Source: Reticulomyxa filosa
Lineage: Eukaryota > Foraminifera > Reticulomyxidae
NCBI GenBank assembly: GCA_000512085.1
Contig: ASPP01007318.1
Span: forward strand, 1-22,970
DNA: 22,970 nt
Reading direction: 5' to 3'
A program made the position numbers and the translations under genes. The notes beneath the pieces were generated by a model. It searched no databases. It was not told where the DNA came from and saw nothing but the letters and a program-made list of their open reading frames with translations. Shown in pieces: positions 11,005-19,956 of the stretch (position 1 is the first letter of the stretch; each line of letters begins with the position of its first letter).

Positions 11005-12553
11005 ATGCAATAAAAGTTCTAGTGCTGGTAAATAAGTACACTTTTGAACAGTTGCTTTAAACGCTTTTTGCGCTTTCGTTTTTAAATCTTGTGACGATTG
11101 CTCGTTTTGAAAAATATCAATTAAAATCCTAAATACACCTGCTTGTGCCAATGCCTTGCTGTGGTCAGGGGTGTGTCTTCCAATTTGTCCCAAGCTCCAA
11201 GAGGCAGCTGCTTTGATGTAGTCTTCCTCTTCGTTTGAAAGGGCTTCTTTCAAAGGTGCAATTCCTTGATTGACTATTATGGCCAGAGCCAACGTGTCAC
11301 TAAAAGCGCCAATATATCCCAAAGCCATGATCCCAGGTAATCTTGTGTTTCCTGTGTTTTCAGTAACAAATTCCACCAACACTGCGTGCCCAGAAGCATT
11401 TACAATTAAACTTGCCAATTCTAGTGTATGTTTTGCAATCTCTCTAATTAATGTTGCGGCGTTTTTGCGGACAATTACATCCAAGTCTTTCAAGCATGCT
11501 TTGTTTTAATTTTTTTTGTTTAATTTAATTCATTTAATTTTTCAAATTTTTTAAAGGCTAAAAAAAAAGTTCTTCAACTGAATATTTTTGGAAAGATTTC
11601 AGCTTCGACAATTACTTCTGCTAAGTCTGCTGAATGTTTTGCAATTTGTGCTAATGCACTACAAGCTTGTCGTTTCAGTTTGGAATCAGGATGTTGCACT
11701 AACGATGTCAAATAAGTGACAACACCACTGTTAACAACAGCTTGAGCAAGTTCATTATTGTGTTTACTAATTTCACTCAGTGCACTCGCACTTATTCTTT
11801 TTAGTGTTAATTCTGGCTCTTGCAAACAAAGACGATCTGTGAAATTGCTCCACTGTCAACTACAGCTTGTGCGAGTCCACTGTTATGTCGGGCAACGCAC
11901 GTCAATGCCCATACTGCACCCTCTTTGACTGACGGTTCAAACTCACTCAGGCACTTCACCAAAGGTTCTAAAGCCCCTGCATCAACTACTTTTTGTGCCA
12001 GTTCTGGAGTGTGTTTTGCTACGCTTCGCGTCACAAAAGCTGCCGCTTTTTTGTGGTAGCGCTGTTTTTTAAAAAAGGGTCGTTTTTTTATTAATAACAA
12101 GACATTCGTCCCATCAAAAAGCAAGCAAAAATAGCACAAAAAGTTAACATTTTGTTCTGATAGTGAATGCACAAGCTGTGGCAGCACTTCATTGGACACA
12201 ACAGCTTCTGCCGTTGCCTCAGAGAAACTAGCTAACCTCCCCAGCGCTAATGCCGCCGACTGTGCAATGTGAATTACAACAAATGAGAACACATGAGTCA
12301 ATGCTTTAAACAAAAAAATGTTTCAATTTTGGTAGTCTTTTTGGTCAAAATAAATGAAAAAAATGTTGAAGCTTACTTGTTGGATCGATGGGACAGTGTC
12401 CAACAGCAGTGGTCTAAGTAGAGCCATTGCACCCGCATTTTGCAATGCTTCCATATTTTGCGATCTCATTGCCAACTCGGCTACAGTTTGCACAAACTTG
12501 GTTCGTGATGCTTGATAGTCCTCGAATATGTGAAGGACAGCCCGGGAGGCCAT
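11005..12553 (-). CDS. SPAG6: SPAG6/PF16 armadillo protein, lacking its last exon in place
   Basis: Inferred exons in transcript order are 12553-12377, 12259-12149, 12061-11579 and 11498-11005, 422 residues. SPAG6/PF16 is an armadillo-repeat protein of the central-pair apparatus of motile flagella. The start matches the family (F-x-x-Y-Q-x-x-R-T-x-F-V-Q near residue 10). Armadillo repeats then run continuously: A-A-L-A-L-G-R-L, K-K-A-A-A-F-V, V-K-E-G-A-V-W-A-L, L-K-R-I-S-A-S-A-L, R-K-N-A-A-T-L-I-R-E-I-A-K-H-T, A-A-S-W-S-L-G-Q-I-G-R-H-T-P and K-C-T-Y-L-P-A-L-E. Exon 4 ends at a phase-0 donor (GTTATT, 11004), but the C-terminal exon is not downstream; it lies at 15865-16131. One base appears missing near 11823-11830 (exon 3): V-F-[frame change]-L-Q-E-P-E. 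Either assembly error or decay is possible. Confidence 0.95.
11823..11830 (-). other. Apparent 1-nt deletion in SPAG6 exon 3
   Basis: The upstream frame ends its family match at Q-I-V-F and the downstream frame resumes immediately with L-Q-E-P-E. One additional base between the two T triplets would restore an uninterrupted armadillo repeat. No splice sites flank the point, so an intron does not explain it. Confidence 0.75.
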
Positions 12554-13110
12554 TGAAAATATGGAGTTGTTTGAATTTGATGTTGTGTCGTAAAAAAAAT
12601 AGAGTATGTTTTGGACCGACAAAAATAAAAGTATTCACTTTGCTTAATTAGTTTGAATGAGCAAAAAAAAATACACTCATGATTTGGATGTTCGGGTAAA
12701 AAAAAGGGAGAGGTTTCGTCATGGAAAAATTTTTAGTAAATATGGCGTTTTTTAGCCGACAAAAGGGTTGTTGGAAACAATTTTTTTTAAACTGCATTTT
12801 GGCATATCTCAAATATTCGTTATATTTAAGGCGCAACCAAAAAAAGCGTACAAAAAATATATTTGTATATGAGGACATATCTATCGTTTTGGTTCAGTTG
12901 CATGAACTAGCTATTTTACCAACTAACTGCTATACACTAAAAAGAGCTTGCATACGGTTGTGTCAAAGTAGACCAACATTTAGAGAACTTTCAGAGTAGA
13001 TAATCTCATTTCAATGAAGAGATAAGATTAAATAAATCAAGAGACTGAGAATTGTCCATTGGTTTAAACAAACTGACTAATCTGACTTTTAATCAAAAAA
13101 AAGTCAATTT
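12554..13110. other. Spacer between SPAG6 start and WD40 gene end
   Basis: Contains the 5' flank of SPAG6 and the 3' flank of the second WD40 gene, both on the minus strand. No family-like open frame is visible. The plus-strand frame at 12721-12999 has no recognisable feature. Confidence 0.55.
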
Positions 13111-14441
13111 TCAGCAAATATGAATTGGACCTTCAGTTGAAGCAAAACATAAATTCCAATTATATGTAACGTTCTTTATCTCCTCTTTCTTTTTCAATGT
13201 AATAAATTTAAGACATGATATTCCACAATCTTCTTCATTTCCTTTGATCATATACAGTTCATTCTTATTTGATCGAATATCCCAAAAACGAATTGTATTA
13301 TCATATGATCCAGAACATATCACATTCGAATTACCAATACTATTACTAATTATAAATGGTGAATATTCAACACACGATACAACATTTGAATGTCCATTGA
13401 ATACTTGAGTTTGTTGACCAGATCGAATATCCCACAAACGAACACTTTTATCATTTGACCCAGATAAGATCAAATTGAATAATTCATTAGGTCCATATTT
13501 CAAACTTCTAATATCATCTGTATGTCCTTTGAATAAATTTAATTGTTTAGCTGTTTCAATATCCCACATTCGAATGGTTTGATCAAATGATCCAGAACAA
13601 ACTGTATATCCATTTCCACCAATTACACCAATATTATTATTGTTATTGCTTTGTAATGGTGAAATATCAATACACCAAACACCATCTTCATGTCCATTGA
13701 AAACATGTAATGATTTTGATGTTTCAACATCCCATAAACGAATTGTTTTGTCTAATGATCCAGAAAAAAGATATCTGCTACCATTAAATGATGAAAATTC
13801 AATTCCATAAACACATTTTTTGTGTCTATTTAATGTTTGTAATTGTTGATTCTGTTTAAAATCCCAAAAACGAATACTATTATCATGTGATGAATAGCAA
13901 ATTACATTATTATTATTATTTTGATAATGATATGATGAAAATTTCACACAATACGCAGCATTTGAATATCCGTTGAATAATTGGATTTGTTTGTTGTTAT
14001 CAATATCCAATACACAAACTGTGAGATAATATGATCCAAAACAAATAAGTTGGCAACCACCAAATGTTTGATAGTCAATGTTATATATATGGCTTGTATG
14101 TCCGGTGAATGTATGGATTAATTTGGATGATGAACAAAACGTATCAAACATGAAAATGGCATATACCTATGTTAAATTAACATTTGAATGTTTTTATTTT
14201 GAAAAGAAAGTATAAACTAACATAATTGAAAACGAGTTTGTTAAACTCGTTGATCCATCCAAAGTTAATGTGTAATATCCTGGTCCAATGTCGTACTACC
14301 ACTTTAATTTTTTCTTCTTCGGACTATTTTAATCATAAATTATACACGTTAAACAAAATAATGAAAAAGGTAATATACTTTCTGAAGGCTTGTAATAAAG
14401 CTTACCAACTCTAGTTGCTTCTCATTTCCAAAAGTTGTCAT
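13111..14441 (-). CDS. WD40 propeller protein, expanded family, with leader exons
   Basis: Inferred exons in transcript order are 14441-14406, 14323-14222 and 14166-13111, about 397 residues. Introns are phase 0 (GTAAGC..ATAG, 82 nt; GTTAGT..ATAG, 55 nt). Exon 1 starts M-T-T-F-G-N, like M-T-T-K-G-N of the WD40 gene at 473. Exon 2 encodes a 34-residue leader with H-W-T-R-I-L and G-W-I-N-E-F-N-K. Exon 3 has about seven blades, each closing with S-x-D-x-[ST]-[IV]-R-[FLM]-W-D. The first blade (ending V-C-V-L-D) and the last are degenerate, and blades 2 and 4 carry Asn runs. The propeller is less regular than the FSPDG-type one at 763-1647. It lies between the two parts of SPAG6, on the same strand. 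Interaction scaffold; partner unknown. Confidence 0.92.
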
Positions 14442-15864
14442 TTTTTTTTTTTCTAAGAGAGTTTTTGACGATGTAAAATTGATTATATTAAACTTTTTTT
14501 TTTCTCAATTTAATGAAAGGGGTTTCAGAAATATCTTTACAACATAAAATAGGATTTTGACAGCATATGTAATTTTTCTCAATGACAAGAAATTTTGTTA
14601 AAAAAAGAATTTCGTATGCATTTTTTTTTTTGCCTGTTTCAAATGTTTTTTCGTCAATATCTTTCTGAAAAAAAAAAAGCCCCACTCGATTTTATGTTTA
14701 AAGCCAGCTCATCTTTTTTTTTTTAAATATCATTTTGAGTATCTCTTGCTATTTGCATATTTATTTTTTTTTATGAAGAATTTCGTGAGTTTAAAAATTT
14801 TTAACAAAATCATCTTTGACTTGAAGATTTGTCGCAAAAAAAAAATTATGTATATTTGGTCCACTGCTGTTTATTCAAAGATTAATAAAGAAAAATGAAA
14901 AAAAAAACATTGACAAAACATCCAATTTTTTTTATCAATGACAAAAAATAAAAATGATTTTTGAAATGAAAAAAATATCATATTCTTATCTAACCAAAAT
15001 CCTGCAGGTCGCGCCAACGCAATTTAGCGAAAGATGAGGTCAGAACTTAAGTGATGATATATCTATAACTACCTGAGGTAGTTTAAAACCTTATTGTGGC
15101 TCTGGTCCCTTAGCCTTTATAAAATTTCATGCATCACACTTTTTTGGGCCCCAAAAATGGTTGGAAAATGTTATCAAATAGAAGTTTTGCTTGTGTTTGT
15201 GTATATGATCATGATTATGTGCGTGACTGTGACCAGCGATTTGTTTTATTTCGTATGTAATTGTGTCAACAGATATTATCGTTTTAACAGTTTTCCTATT
15301 TTTGCAATAACTATCACAGATCATCCAGATCTGTTGATACTTTGAAGAAAATCAACTACAAAACGTGTTTTTCACATTCGCATCTGCTTTTTTGATCAAT
15401 TTAATATTGCAAAACTAAAATAAGTTTTTTTAAAAAAAGAAGCGTAACTAGCTTGTTGAATTTTTTGAACGGACTTCAACACAAAAATAGTTAGCTTTAC
15501 ATGTAAATAGAAACGTACTGATCGATATAAGTTTTGTGATGACTGGGATTAGCACATTCGACACGATAACATTTTGGTAATGTTTTTGGTCGAAACAATA
15601 GTCAACGATCTTGTCAAAAAAAATTTTTGGCTTGCTTACAGACAAAACGAAGTTGTAAGTTCGTATTAGGTAACACAAAGGTTGCCACTAAAGAGGCTCG
15701 TACACTGAATAGCTTTTTATAAGTACACAATGCTTGATTTAAAAACTGCTTTTATGCCAAAATGAACTAACAATGGTAAAAGTGGCTTTAAAATCTATCA
15801 ACGTGAATTCTAGAATTCATTGGAACACGAAACATTTTTTTTAACTTCAGCATATATTAATTTT
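14442..15864. other. 1.4 kb AT-rich region between WD40 gene and displaced SPAG6 exon
   Basis: Dominated by A and T runs up to about 14990. A less AT-rich patch at 15001-15050 opens with CCTGCAGGTCG, and a 17-base palindrome follows at 15067-15083. No convincing coding region; small frames on both strands (15094-15345 +, 15127-15324 -) are antisense to each other and lack family features. Confidence 0.55.
15067..15083. repeat. Perfect 17-nt palindrome
   Basis: AACTACCT-G-AGGTAGTT is a perfect inverted repeat around position 15075. It could be a dimeric protein-binding site, but nothing nearby supports a specific role. Confidence 0.5.
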
Positions 15865-16131
15865 CTATTTTGCATGTCCGTCATATTCTTCCAATCTTTT
15901 CAAGAGCTCATTTGAGTAATTTGGGGAATAATATTGCACTAATTCTGGAGGAAAGCAATTGTTAATTGTGTTGAGGTATTCTAACAGTTCTTGGCTGTTA
16001 TCGTTGGCCTTCATTTCTTGCACTTTTTGTAGGCCACCACATTGGACAAAAGATTTTCTTCCACCTTGATCATTCGGTAAAACTTTTGCAAATTGTTGTA
16101 TGACATACTTTAACAATTTGTCGGTCGTATT
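15865..16131 (-). CDS. SPAG6: Displaced C-terminal exon of SPAG6/PF16
   Basis: An 88-residue exon follows a strong acceptor (TTTCTCAG at 16139-16132), phase 0. It matches the SPAG6 C-terminus: L-L-K-Y-V-I-Q-Q-F-A-K-V-L-P-N-D, G-G-L-Q-K-V-Q-E-M-K, Y-L-N-T-I-N-N-C-F-P-P-E-L-V and Y-Y-S-P-N-Y-S, ending in TAA. The main body stops after A-L-E-L-L-L-H at a phase-0 donor, and this exon starts N-T-T-D-K-L-L-K. The join reproduces the family spacing, and the total (422 + 88 = 510) agrees with human SPAG6 (509 by memory). Yet this exon lies about 3.3 kb upstream of the SPAG6 start on the same strand, with a WD40 gene between. Upstream, a frame at about 16354-16204 ends at a GTAAGA donor, but has no ATG and no SPAG6 likeness. 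Confidence 0.93.
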   Translation of the reverse strand, partial: NTTDKLLKYVIQQFAKVLPNDQGGRKSFVQCGGLQKVQEMKANDNSQELLEYLNTINNCFPPELVQYYSPNYSNELLKRLEEYDGHAK

Positions 16132-16732
16132 CTGAGAAACAAATCAAAACAAACAAAAAATAATTATTTACACTTTTCCAAAAAAAAAGTGACACTAATC
16201 TTACTTTGTCATCTTTATTATTACAAATTCGTGAGCTTGATATTTTGTTTTGAGCTGAATTTAAACAATTGTCAATGCTTTCATATGTGCTTGCAATAAA
16301 GAGAAATTGGCGCACAAGAAACAAGAGCCAAAAGTGTACAAAAATGGTTACTCCCAAATTATTGCGTGAGTTAAAAGTTGTGTTTTGATTTTTTTTTTAC
16401 AATACTAAGCAAATATGTTTTCTTCTGATAAAAAAATAAAGTAAAATAAAAAAACCCCAAACAATATTATACCAAATTAAGAGGAGAGAAAAAAGAAATG
16501 GAGGAAACAGTTTCTTTTTTGTTTTTTTTGTGGTGTTTTTCTTTCTTTTAAAACAGCTCATTTTGTTTGATTAATGAAATGGGATGTTCTCCTTCAACTG
16601 TTTTACTTCATTGAGCGCAAAAATTTACAACAGACTTAGAATCGAGACAGACTATCAAAAGAAAAAAAGATGTGGAGTCATTTTTGTTTGTTTTTCTCCA
16701 AGGATTGTAAGTAACGAATACTCGGAAAGATT
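16132..16732. other. Region between displaced SPAG6 exon and TADA1-like gene
   Basis: Includes the intron-like sequence 16203-16132 (GTAAGA..CTCAG on the minus strand) before the displaced SPAG6 exon and an open, ATG-less frame to about 16357. That frame has a hydrophobic start and no recognised family. The rest is the 3' flank of the TADA1-like gene. Confidence 0.45.
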
Positions 16733-19064
16733 CTATGATAAGAACAATCCTGAATGGCTTGTCAAGTTTTCATTGATTCCGTCATTCTGTTGATGGGACA
16801 GAGAGCTGATAGAACACCATTTGTTTCGGTAGTGTGCGAGTAATTCAGGATGAATAGGTATGCTTTCGTCAACACCATCCGTATCATCATTCGATGGTTT
16901 GTGACAAGTCTGGTTCTGCAAGGACAAAGACGGAGTGGCGGAATGTGTCGGCTTTTTAAAAAGCTGTGTAGCAATTTGGCATACATGTTGCCTCACACTA
17001 TCCTGTAACAAGTGATACACAGCCGGCGCATCACTTTCTTTGATGCGTAAGCATTTCGCCATCGTTGATTTTGGTTGAGTATTATTATTTCTATGTTCTT
17101 GCTGGTCACTCCGTTGTACGGCAAAATAAGGCTCTAAGTACTTTTTTTTTTTTTTTGTGTCAAAGTCCGAATTAAATCAATGTCTTTGTGGACATATATG
17201 AATATAGATATAAAAAAAAAAAACTTGTCTCCGCCATTGATTAAGTTGTTCTTTTGTATTATGTTGTTCCAATTTGCTATAGCACATTCTTTGGATATCG
17301 TTAATGCTTGGCAGTGACACTTTTTGAGGCAATGGATGAAGTCTCCCAGCATCAGACACATCACATTGCTGATACTCAATTCCAATTTCTTTTTTCAGAC
17401 GCGCTTCGCGATGAGATTTGATTTTGTGGATACGACCTTGTTTCATTTGTTGTCGACGCTCACGAAGTCTATAAATATCTCTCCTTGTGTAACTCGTATT
17501 GCTATTCTCATCAGGATTGGTTGGAGTGTTGTGCACCGATGCTGTTGTGTTCTTGTCGTTGGCAAGATGACTCGGTTTCGAACGTGCCTTGAATGGCCAA
17601 GAGTCATTGGAATACATTTGAGTATGATTGATGTTGCTACTCGACAAGGACGCATGCACTTGCTTGTGTTCCGAGTCCACCACGTGTTCACCACCACAAT
17701 TCTGCCGGTGCAAGTAAGAGCGATAAGACCGGAAGTTTCTCAAGTGTTGAGGGTTGTTTTCGCATTGCTTTTCAAAAGATGGAACGACTCCAAGTTTTGG
17801 TACTTGAACACAATAAGGAGGTCCAATTCCCTTTTGTTATTTTTACATGTTGAATGTTTATTATTATTATTATTATTTTTTTTTTTTTTAAATAAAAAAA
17901 AAAAAAAAATAGCAAAGAAAGCTTTTCTCTTTCTGTTCCTTATTTTCTCTTAACAATAGAGCGTAGCTTTTGTGATAAGACAACACTTTCTTTCTGATAC
18001 AATTCAATACGTTCTTTTTGAGTAAAGGGCCTCGCTTGGAAGAGCAAAGGCGTATGGGGATGAAGGGCAGAAGCGTGTCGTTTGTCGTGGCTCAATTCTT
18101 GCGGTGTATGCAAGGATACATCTTTGGAGTCACTCGGACGTTTTGGCTCGGAATGGAAAGGTTTATGATAAGGAGAAGGATAAGAGTGTGAAAAAGGGGT
18201 CGGAGTGAGAGAAAAGTCGCTGACGCCAGGAGAAGAGAGAGGAGGAGGAGGAGGAGGAGGAGGAGGATGAGAAGGGATGATCGTTGAATGAAGTGGATTG
18301 GAATGAACAGAATTGAACATTTGGACAGGAGGAGCATGAAAGGGTAAATTAGCACTTGGTTGTTGTTGTTGTTGTTGTTGTTGTTGTGGTGATGGTGATG
18401 GTGGTGGTAGTGATTGTTGTTGTAATTGCTGTTTGCGTAGTCTTTCTTCTTGCTCTTGTTTCATTGTGTCATCGCTGCTGTGGTTTGCAACGCTTTTGCA
18501 AGTGCGAATTTCGGTGTGATCATTGTATGAACTGCATTTGTAAGTGGGCACATTGGTAACAATTACTTTGATTTGCTCTTGCTCTTGCTCTTGCTCTTGC
18601 TCTTGTGATTGTGGTTGTGGTTGTTTGAGTTTTTTTCTGGTATGCAAAACACGCTCGAAAAGAGAGGTCGGCATTTGCTCAATGACTTGTGTCCCATTCC
18701 ATTGCTTATGTCGAAGTTGATTGGACTTGACTTTTGCATTCCAAGACAAAGAGTGGATTAGACAATTGTGTAATCGCACAAATTTCTTCCCAATTTTGGT
18801 TCGAAACAGATAGTCAAACTCCCATTTGCTTAATTCGCATTGCAGATATCGCTGACACAAATGCATATACTCGGTAAAGAGTTGGTCCCCCATGTGTGTT
18901 TTGCATTGTTGCTTGATGTCTTGAATATTGATGCAATGGTACTCCATCACATTCAAGTCGGTGTGGCCTTCGTGGTCCATTTGCTTCAATGTCTTTGTGC
19001 TCTGATCGTACACAAAAGGAGTGAAGCATCGGTTATAAATATCGTTGCTATCATTGCCATCCAT
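16733..19064 (-). CDS. TADA1: TADA1/ADA1-like subunit of SAGA coactivator
   Basis: Inferred exons in transcript order are 19064-17955, 17830-17225 and 17140-16733, 707 residues; both introns are phase 0 (GTTAAG..AAAG; GTTTTT..AAAG). Residues 47-113 resemble the SAGA-Tad1 domain: D-I-K-x-Q-x-x-x-x-M-G, S-K-W-E-F-D at 79-84 and V-R-L-H-N-C-L-I at 96-103, then N-A. The middle is low complexity (Glu-Gln repeats, poly-Gln, poly-Pro). Exon 2 opens with G-I-G-P-P-Y-C, recalling a G-I-P-F-C segment of plant homologues. The C-terminal part (L-P-S-I-N-D-I-Q-R, then a helix-rich stretch at about 600-635) fits the place of the histone-fold region, though that match is weak. TADA1 is a structural histone-fold subunit of the histone acetyltransferase complex in the nucleus. 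The start is uncertain: the ORF just upstream may be its N-terminus, broken at an A10 run. Confidence 0.75.
18241..18267. repeat. (GGA)9 repeat encoding poly-proline on the minus strand
   Basis: Nine GGA units read as CCT/TCC on the minus strand, giving a proline run within the TADA1-like low-complexity linker. Confidence 0.9.
18359..18387. repeat. (TTG)n repeat encoding poly-glutamine on the minus strand
   Basis: About nine TTG units read as CAA glutamine codons in the TADA1-like gene. Pure codon use suggests slippage growth. Confidence 0.9.
18573..18606. repeat. (TTGCTC)n hexanucleotide repeat encoding Glu-Gln
   Basis: Five TTGCTC units plus a partial one encode alternating Glu and Gln on the minus strand in the TADA1-like gene. 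Confidence 0.9.
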
Positions 19065-19066
19065 TA

Positions 19067-19768
19067 CTTGATATTTGCAATTCTTTTTTTTTTCCTTTTC
19101 TTGGTGAGTTTTGATGTATTTCCTGTCATTCCACTCTCAAGATCTATGTCTCCATCTTCATCTTTGTTATTATTGACCCCATCATCATTATCATTATCAT
19201 TACCATTACCATTACCATTACCATTATCATTATCATTACCATTGTCATCATTATTCCCATTGCTATTCGCATTCACATTGCGATGTTTGGTCTTCACTCC
19301 ATATGAATCATCTCCTGTCGTGTAATACTCATTGTCATATTCTCGCTTCCTTTTTTTTGGATTGTGATTGTGATTGTGATTGTGATTGCTTTGCTCGCTT
19401 TTATGCCTCGTTCTCATTGAACGTTTACTTGCGTTGGCTCCATACATACCCATAGCAGTGGCACTGTTGTGCAAATCCACTCCATCCTCCATCTTATTCT
19501 CATCCCCATAATGATGCATAACATTTCCATTGCTAGTGCCCGCGCTATTCACAGTACCATTGCCGTGATCACTCGCATTGGCATTGCCGTTTGCATTTGC
19601 ACCAACACTTGTCAATGACCCAAAGGAATTCATTTTGTTCGCTCCATCCAAATGATGATGTCCATAGCTGAGTTCATTCATTTCATTGACATTATTCTTA
19701 TTATTCTTATTATTGTTGTTGTGAAAGGTGGAACGACCACGAACAGAGTTTGCTTTTTTTGTTTCCAT
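19067..19768 (-). CDS. Low-complexity Asn/Gly/Asp-rich ORF, possibly TADA1-like N-terminus
   Basis: This 234-residue frame has no recognised domain. It holds Asn/Ala and Gly/Asn stretches, a His-Asn repeat, a basic K-K-R-K-R-like patch that could be a nuclear signal, alternating Asn-Asp/Asn-Gly, and a basic end. Its TAA overlaps the ATG of the TADA1-like ORF (TAATG). An A10 run (19093-19084) lies just before the stop; one extra A would fuse this frame with the TADA1-like frame (K-N-C-K-Y-Q-V-M-D-G). It may therefore be the N-terminus of that gene in a slightly faulty assembly, or a separate or non-coding stretch. Confidence 0.45.
19181..19273. repeat. (CATTAY)n hexanucleotide repeat tract
   Basis: ATTATC and ATTACC units alternate for about 90 bases, encoding Asn-Asp and Asn-Gly pairs on the minus strand. 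Confidence 0.85.
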
Positions 19769-19798
19769 TGCGTCTTCATATTTTATATGTACATTTGG

Positions 19799-19816
19799 TG
19801 TGTGTGTGTGTGTGTA
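19799..19816. repeat. (TG)n microsatellite
   Basis: Nine TG units in the non-coding gap between two low-complexity ORFs. Confidence 0.85.
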
Positions 19817-19829
19817 TTTTTATACAATA

Positions 19830-19878
19830 AACATACATACATACATATAAATAAATAAATAAATATTTATTTATTTAG
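19830..19878. repeat. (CATA)n/(AAAT)n repeat with inverted AAAT/ATTT palindrome
   Basis: CATA units run into AAAT units (about 19848-19863) and then ATTT units to 19877, making a long near-perfect palindrome around 19863. It separates two low-complexity ORFs. Confidence 0.8.
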
Positions 19879-19956
19879 TGTATATACATAGTTGGACATT
19901 GGACGGATGATCCTTTGACTTTTTGCGAGTGTAATTGGATTGATCTTGCGTGATGC

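Noticed and set aside
15067-15083. Palindrome containing the let-7-like string TGAGGTAGT
   Set aside because: let-7 is an animal microRNA; no hairpin precursor of suitable length surrounds it, so the match is chance.
15127-15324. Minus-strand frame with a His-rich stretch (H-S-H-A-H-N-H-D-H)
   Set aside because: Resembles a metal-binding loop but is short, flanked by no transporter-like segments, and the opposite strand is equally open.
16204-16357. Possible new 5' exon for the displaced SPAG6 C-terminal exon
   Set aside because: It ends at a good GTAAGA donor in phase but has no ATG and no recognisable sequence; kept only as a note in the exon entry.
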